Assembly: GCA_029379385.1 (NCBI GenBank)
Contig: CM055611.1
Location: 6,820,001 to 6,884,000, forward strand
Reading direction: 5' to 3'
Length of the DNA stretch: 64,000 bases
Source of the DNA: Quillaja saponaria
Lineage: Eukaryota; Streptophyta; Magnoliopsida; Fabales; Quillajaceae
Positions 59,100-64,000 of the stretch are shown here, in pieces. The stretch's first letter is position 1, and every line of letters starts with the position of its first letter. Below the pieces are notes generated by a model. The model worked only from the letters and a program-made list of their open reading frames with translations. It had not been told where the DNA came from and ran no database searches. Position numbers and translations under genes: made by a program.

Positions 59100-61790
59100 T
59101 GGAAAAACTAAATGAAGCAAGTGAAAAGCTATTTATTGAAGATGAGTTTTTTCTTAAAACTGCTACAACGTTCATTAAGATGAACTAAGGCTGAGGTTGG
59201 TAATGCTTTTCAAGAGTGTGCTTTGGCTTTTAAAAAGCTGCAATACCTAAATATTGTTTGGTTAATTTATTTTTTTTACAGGTGCTTTTTTTACTTCTTT
59301 TAAAAAGTTATAGGTGGTTTTAGAAGCACCCAAAGTGATGCTTATAAAAGCTAGTTGTGGCTTTTCAAAATTAAAGTACAAAAAATACCTTATTAATTTT
59401 AGAATATTACCAAATATATCTTTAATTAATTTATAAACCATTAAATTTCTCTTCCTAAATATATTTTTTGTTAATGAGTCTATTTTTGTCATTTTATACA
59501 TTCACAGCAGGTTATGATTTGTTTTACCAAACACTTTGTTCATTGCTTGTACTACCCATAATAACTTTTATAAAAAAAAAATTTACTAAACAGGATTACT
59601 GTGACTTTTTGATAGCTGTTTTTTCATAGCATGAAAGCCACAACAGCTTTTTAAAAGCCACAACATTACCAAACCAAGCCTAAGCCTTCTAGACCTCCTC
59701 AACCTACTGCTCCATCAATTAGAACGACAAAAATAGAATCTTTCTTGAAAAATAAGAAGTCTTATTTATGGAAAGAGTCTGAAGTTATTCCTTATTCATC
59801 AGATGGTGTGGATCCTCATCCTAAATCTAGTTTTCATAAGTGTCATAAAAAATAGGATGGTATATCTTCAATGAATAATCACATTCCAACTTTAAAAATA
59901 AAAATTTAAAAGAAAAAATAAATTTTAAAAAAAAGATAAAACTTTATGGCACTTAAAGAAAGAGGACAGTTAGGTGTAGATGATATGATGAAAAAGAAAA
60001 AGATTAATTGATAATGCTCATGAGAAAGAGAATTTCTAATTACAAGGTGCAGAAATTAAGAAAGCTATAGTTGAGTGCACTATGCTTGGTGAATTATCAT
60101 TCAAACATATGGGGTCATTTTTATTTTGTAAGTTGTTGTCACACTTATTATTGCTAATGATATTCGAACAAGTAATGTTAATGAGAAAGAAACCTTGAAA
60201 AAAAAGTTATCTAGGTCAAGATAAAAGGTTTATCTTACCACCAACACTTGAACATCTAATTAAAATTTAAACTATATGTGTGACACTTACTACACACTTT
60301 ATTGATGATGAGCGGACTTTGCATGAAAGAATTTTGAATTTTTGTAGCCACGATGGTGGGGACATTAGTAAGGCCATTGAGAAATATCTTTTAGATTAAG
60401 GGATTGAAAGGATATTCACTATAACAGTGGATAATGCTACGAAGTGAAAATAAATTAATCAAAAATGAAGATAACTAGGTGGAGGGTGCAATATTAGAAG
60501 GTGAAATTATACACATGAGATGTGCACATATATTGAACGTGGTTGTTTCATATGGATTAAAAGAATTGCAAACTTTAATTGGTGCAATTCAAAATGCAAT
60601 ACCTTTCTCTAGGTCCTTTCCTTTTAGACATGCCACATTTACTATGTTTGTGCAAAGTAACTAAGTACAAAGTAAAGATTAGTATGCCTCTATGTTCCAA
60701 ATAGGTGCAACTCCACTTATTTAATGCTTAATAGTACCATAAGTTCCAAAATACTTTTGATTCAATTAGCGATGAAGATGCATGGCATAAAAAATGGTGT
60801 AAGGAGGAAAAAGAAGATGAAAATAAGGAGGATGAAAACAACGAAGATGAAAATATAGGTGCAAATGAGTAATATAGTAGTTGCGTTATAAAGGTGAAAA
60901 AAAAAAGGAAGGGAGGACCACTTAAGATTAGGCTAATCCAAGCATTTTATGAAGTTTTTCAAAGTTTTTCTTTATATTACTTTGAGTTTTTCAATAACTT
61001 TTTGTTACATTGAATCAATGTTACTATAGAATTGGGGTGTAGGAAATAGAATTGATTCGATGGTACAAAAATGATGATAAAGTGTTGAAAAGGATTGTCA
61101 CGAATATAAAAATGAAGTTTGACGAGTGTTAGGGTAATCTTAAGAAGATCAACCCTTTGATGTTTATTGTTGTTGTCCTTGATGATTCTTATAAGCTTAG
61201 ATTCATACAATTTACTTTTGAAAGTTCTTACCCATTTGACATTGCATATGATATGGGTGTAAAAGTGAGGGAGAATTTGGTGAAACTATATGATGTTTAT
61301 TGTGATAACATTTCAAAGAATGACAACATAAAAATAATGGTAGTGGTGAAGTAAATGGTTCATGTGTTGAAAATGCAGACAATGTTGTTGTTTTTACAAG
61401 TGCAATGCCTAAATGGATTAGTCAAGTTAATAAGAGGTATAAGGTGATTTCGAAACAAAGTCAGAGATGGATATGTACTTGGAAGAGAAAATTATTAGAA
61501 AGAAGGTTGGTTTTGACATTATGTTATGGTAGAAGGCCAATGCTGGCAAGTTTAAGATTCTATCAATGATTACTCATCATGTTTTAGCTATTTCTATTTC
61601 AATTATGCCTTTTGAATATGTCTTTAGTACTGGAGGACGTGTTCTTTTCTATTTTCAAAGTTCATTACACTGGGAGACACATATGTCTTATATTCTTGTA
61701 GAAGTGGCTAGCCCCTAACATTCACACCATTGAAACTAAAGAAATTTTGGCAAAAACTCCAAAATTCAATAGAAATTGCACGTATTTATG
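59100..61790 (+). pseudogene. hAT transposase relic (RICESLEEPER-like)
   Basis: Starts at ATG 59100 (MEKLNEASEKLFIEDEFF), is split by a MITE at 59189-59680, and resumes with RPPQPTAPSIRTTKIESFLK and a decayed BED zinc-finger region (about 59700-59880). Later blocks: FIDDERTLHERILNFCSHDG (about 60300-60358), AIEKYLLD, ITVDNAT (60422-60440), MRCAHILNVVVSYGLKELQTLI (60509-60575) and NLKKINPLMFIVVVLDDSYKL (61137-61199). The C-terminal hAT dimerisation region follows: EEKIIRKKVGFDIML, ILSMITHHVLAISISIMPFE and FSTGGRVL (61485-61645). This is the order of plant Ac-type transposases. Many stops and shifts; inactive. Confidence 0.75.
59189..59680. mobile_element. Tourist-like (PIF/Harbinger) MITE
   Basis: Ends GGCTGAGGTTGGTAATGC and CATTACCAAACCAAGCC form a terminal inverted repeat, extended inward by GGCTTTTAAAAAGCTG words on both sides. 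A TAA trinucleotide flanks both ends (59186-59188 and 59681-59683), as for Tourist MITEs. About 490 bp. It lies inside the hAT transposase relic, so it is younger. The minus frame at 59262-59501 is internal and not a gene. Confidence 0.7.
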
Positions 61791-62610
61791 ATTTTAGTTT
61801 TGAATTTCATTATACTTTCAATATTTATAATTTTGTTCTTGTATCTTAATGTTTCTTTTATCATTATTATTTTTTTCTAATAGAGTTCTTAATTCTAGCA
61901 ACATGAACAAAAAATTTATCATAGTCAATGCCTTTTACTTAATTATAGTCTTGAGCTACTAACCTTGTCTTGTTTTTCTATCACAATGGAAAATTCATCC
62001 ATCTTTTAGGCTAACTTGCTCTAATTTCTCTTTACTCATTGGTAAGCAGACCCATCTCTCACTTGCTTTACACTGTAATCCACCACTTTCTATATTGTGA
62101 CCAAGCAATGGGAATTCAGTCAACATAGACAAACAACAACTCACAAACATGGGAATTCAGTCAACATTCATCATTTCTATAATGTGATTAAGCAGACCCA
62201 TCTTTCTCTTTTTTGATTTAACCTACGACCTCTTCTTATTGAAAATAGGTGTTTGCAACTAACCATGCTTACACTATCATTAATTGAGTATTGTCTAGAG
62301 GCACCATAGTATGGGAATTCTATGAATTCACAGTTCATTAAAGCTTCCTTCCAATCTCTGCCAGTTTATTAGGGTGCTTGTTGCTGGATACAAGGTATAA
62401 TGGAAATTCAAGAGTAGAAGAAAAATACAGATAAACCAACGAAATGGTGCTTTAATAACCCTGCTGCTTGAGGTTCAAGGACAAAAAGGAAAGGAAAAAC
62501 ATTGGACCTATAAAGAAAGAATATATAAGTTTTTATTTATATTAAGGCTGAGAAAATTTGCTTGGAGAACTGAGTTTAGATGTTTAAAATGAACCTGATT
62601 ACTTATCAGA

Positions 62611-62651
<41 letters not shown>

Positions 62652-63229
62652 TCTTTCTATTCCTCGCAATTAAAACACATTCCAAGTAGAAATTAATCAT
62701 ATACTTACTTACTGTAATGGGATCTAAAGAAAACTTGAAGTTGATTTAACTAAAACTCATATTGCTGAATTAATACCCACAAAATATGATTGATGCCAAG
62801 TACATTTAGATCAATGGAACTAAAATAAAACTCCTACTACTGAATTTATACCTAAAAAAAACTTTATGGTGTGTATTACAATGCACTAGAGCCATCATTT
62901 ACTGTAAAGATTGAATTCATCACGAAATTCAAACTCTTATAAATTAAACATTGAGTTATTATATAAGAATGTTTTATGTGCAATGAACATTTTAAAATAC
63001 TCAAAAGAATAATAAACCAATTTAATATTTGACAAGCTTGCTTCTGTAACAGAAGCTTTAAGAACAAGAATGAGGGATACAGATAGAGAATTAGAATTGG
63101 GATTTTATACTTCCAAATCAATCGCCAAACCCTAACGACCCTAATTATTTGACTAGTAACCTCTTTACATATATTACACATCAGTGTAACTACCAGCCAA
63201 TTAGTTAAGTATTTTGACTACCAACGTTG
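61791..63229. other. Intergenic with (AT)n microsatellite
   Basis: An AT dinucleotide run spans 62614-62649. The word CATGGGAATTCAGTCAACAT recurs near 62108 and 62149. The 101-residue minus frame at 62876-63181 is Leu/Ile-rich without family features and I do not call it. Confidence 0.4.
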
Positions 63230-63885
63230 CATTTGATTATAACCATATTGATTCCCTTCCTTTTCAAAAGATTAAGGAACTGTTTACTGAGCTCATGGTA
63301 ATCTATTAGAGTGGCGTCTTCTAGAGCTTAGCAGACCATTACACCAGTAGCTAGAGCTAGAGGCTTATTGTTTTTCTTATGCATCCTTTTGCCCAACACT
63401 TTGATAGGCTCAAGCATGTCTAACCCTTCATCCTTGAAATTTGGAAGCTGAAGTTGAAAGGATGATTGGCATGGTGGGTTTTCAGTAAGGCTACATGAAA
63501 AACATTATGGATCCTTGTTGAAGTTGGTAATTAAATACCATAAGCCACTTTTCCCACTCTCTTGATAATCTAAAAATGACCATGATACTTTGCAGCCAAT
63601 TTGTGAAACTTATTGTTATTAATAGTTTGTTACTTGTAGGGCTGTAGCTTCAGGGATTCCCAAACATTCACTTCACAAGCTTTCTCACTTCTATACTCAT
63701 CTACCTGGGTCTTCATTTTATTATGAACTTTATGGATGTTTTATTTTAGGAGATGTATGACCCCTTCTTTATAGTGATATACCCATAGCATCATTATGAG
63801 AATTTCCCTTAGTATAAGGTATGTGGCTTAGGGGGGTTCTTGTCCAAATGCTGCTTGGTCGGGACTCATTTGCATTGCAGTATTG
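63230..63885 (-). pseudogene. Ty3/gypsy integrase C-terminus and chromodomain-side relic
   Basis: Minus-strand reading, several frames: SPDQAAFGQEPP-type sequence near 63870-63830 (the conserved integrase end), KMKTQVDEYRSEKACEVNVWESLKLQPYK (63720-63640), HKLAAKYHGHF (about 63610-63575), then RVGKVAYGI and HNVFHVALLKTH (about 63560-63465). This is the plant chromovirus integrase tail leading to the chromodomain. Stops occur throughout. It is interrupted at 63886 by the repeat described next. Confidence 0.65.
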
Positions 63886-64000
63886 TCACACCCCACACGG
63901 AAGTATGACCAGCTAGAGGAATGGATACCCAAACTCCCATAACCCTGACTTCAAATTAAAAAGAACACACACACAAGCACTATCTAAACATATACATATA
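63886..64000 (-). mobile_element. Large repeat family, copy 3 (runs off the window)
   Basis: TGTCACACCCCACACGGAAG starts abruptly within the gypsy integrase relic and matches the ends of copies 1 (7004) and 2 (17113, reverse complement), including AACCCTGACTTCAAAT. Only its first 115 bp are visible. Confidence 0.6.

Noticed and set aside
62876..63181. A 101-residue minus-strand open frame
   Set aside because: Hydrophobic, AT-driven composition with no domain, and it sits between repeat relics; most likely chance.

Overview
The window is nuclear DNA from a flowering plant, most likely a eudicot. It is very AT-rich, has intron-split genes with GT..AG junctions, and is packed with plant transposable-element families. 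One gene can be assigned with confidence: a five-exon plastid BASS-type sodium/metabolite symporter on the minus strand at 47962-51442, closest in my recollection to BASS1. It carries a one-base insertion in a homopolymer of exon 4. A second candidate is a small secreted cysteine-rich protein at 21423-21818, possibly with a second exon at 22192-22350. A third gene trace is a broken first exon of a choline monooxygenase-like gene at 42087-42352. I cannot name the species.

Layout, left to right. 1-5.5 kb: a foldback MITE with a telomere-like tract inside it, a Helitron-like repeat and the end of a CACTA element. 5.5-13.8 kb: a shattered, rearranged caulimovirid-like (endogenous pararetrovirus) relic with capsid, protease and reverse-transcriptase pieces, partly inverted and flanked by about 300-bp direct repeats; a repeat of about 3 kb splits protease from RT. 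13.8-17.1 kb: a second copy of that repeat family in the opposite orientation. 17.1-20.2 kb: Ty1/copia LTR, PBS and gag/pre-integrase relic. 20.5-22.4 kb: CACTA end, tRNA-type SINE and the cysteine-rich gene. 23.8-30.2 kb: a complete-ended, non-autonomous Ty3/gypsy element on the minus strand with two LTRs, PBS, PPT and a perfect ATTCA target duplication. 32-36 kb: degenerate plus-strand Ty3/gypsy polyprotein. 37.3-38.4 kb: LTR-like sequence. 38.7-46.7 kb: an L1-type LINE (ORF1, ORF2 with RT and RNase H, A-rich tail) interrupted by an LTR relic and the choline monooxygenase fragment. 47.2 kb: SINE-like repeat. 48-51.6 kb: the BASS gene. 51.9 and 52.5 kb: a SINE and a second foldback MITE in its upstream region. 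53.8-55.9 kb: an internally deleted L1 LINE with a target duplication. 56.3-56.7 kb: a degenerate tandem array. 57.4 kb: third foldback MITE. 59.1-61.8 kb: hAT transposase relic with a Tourist-like MITE inside. 63.2-64 kb: minus-strand gypsy integrase end, broken by a third copy of the 3-kb repeat family.

The genes do not form a functional cluster. The locus is one plastid-transporter gene in a nest of old insertions, with a few gene fragments between them. Nearly all transposon coding regions contain stops and frameshifts and are annotated as pseudogenes. Family assignments rest on motif recognition from the translated sequence; no searches were run.
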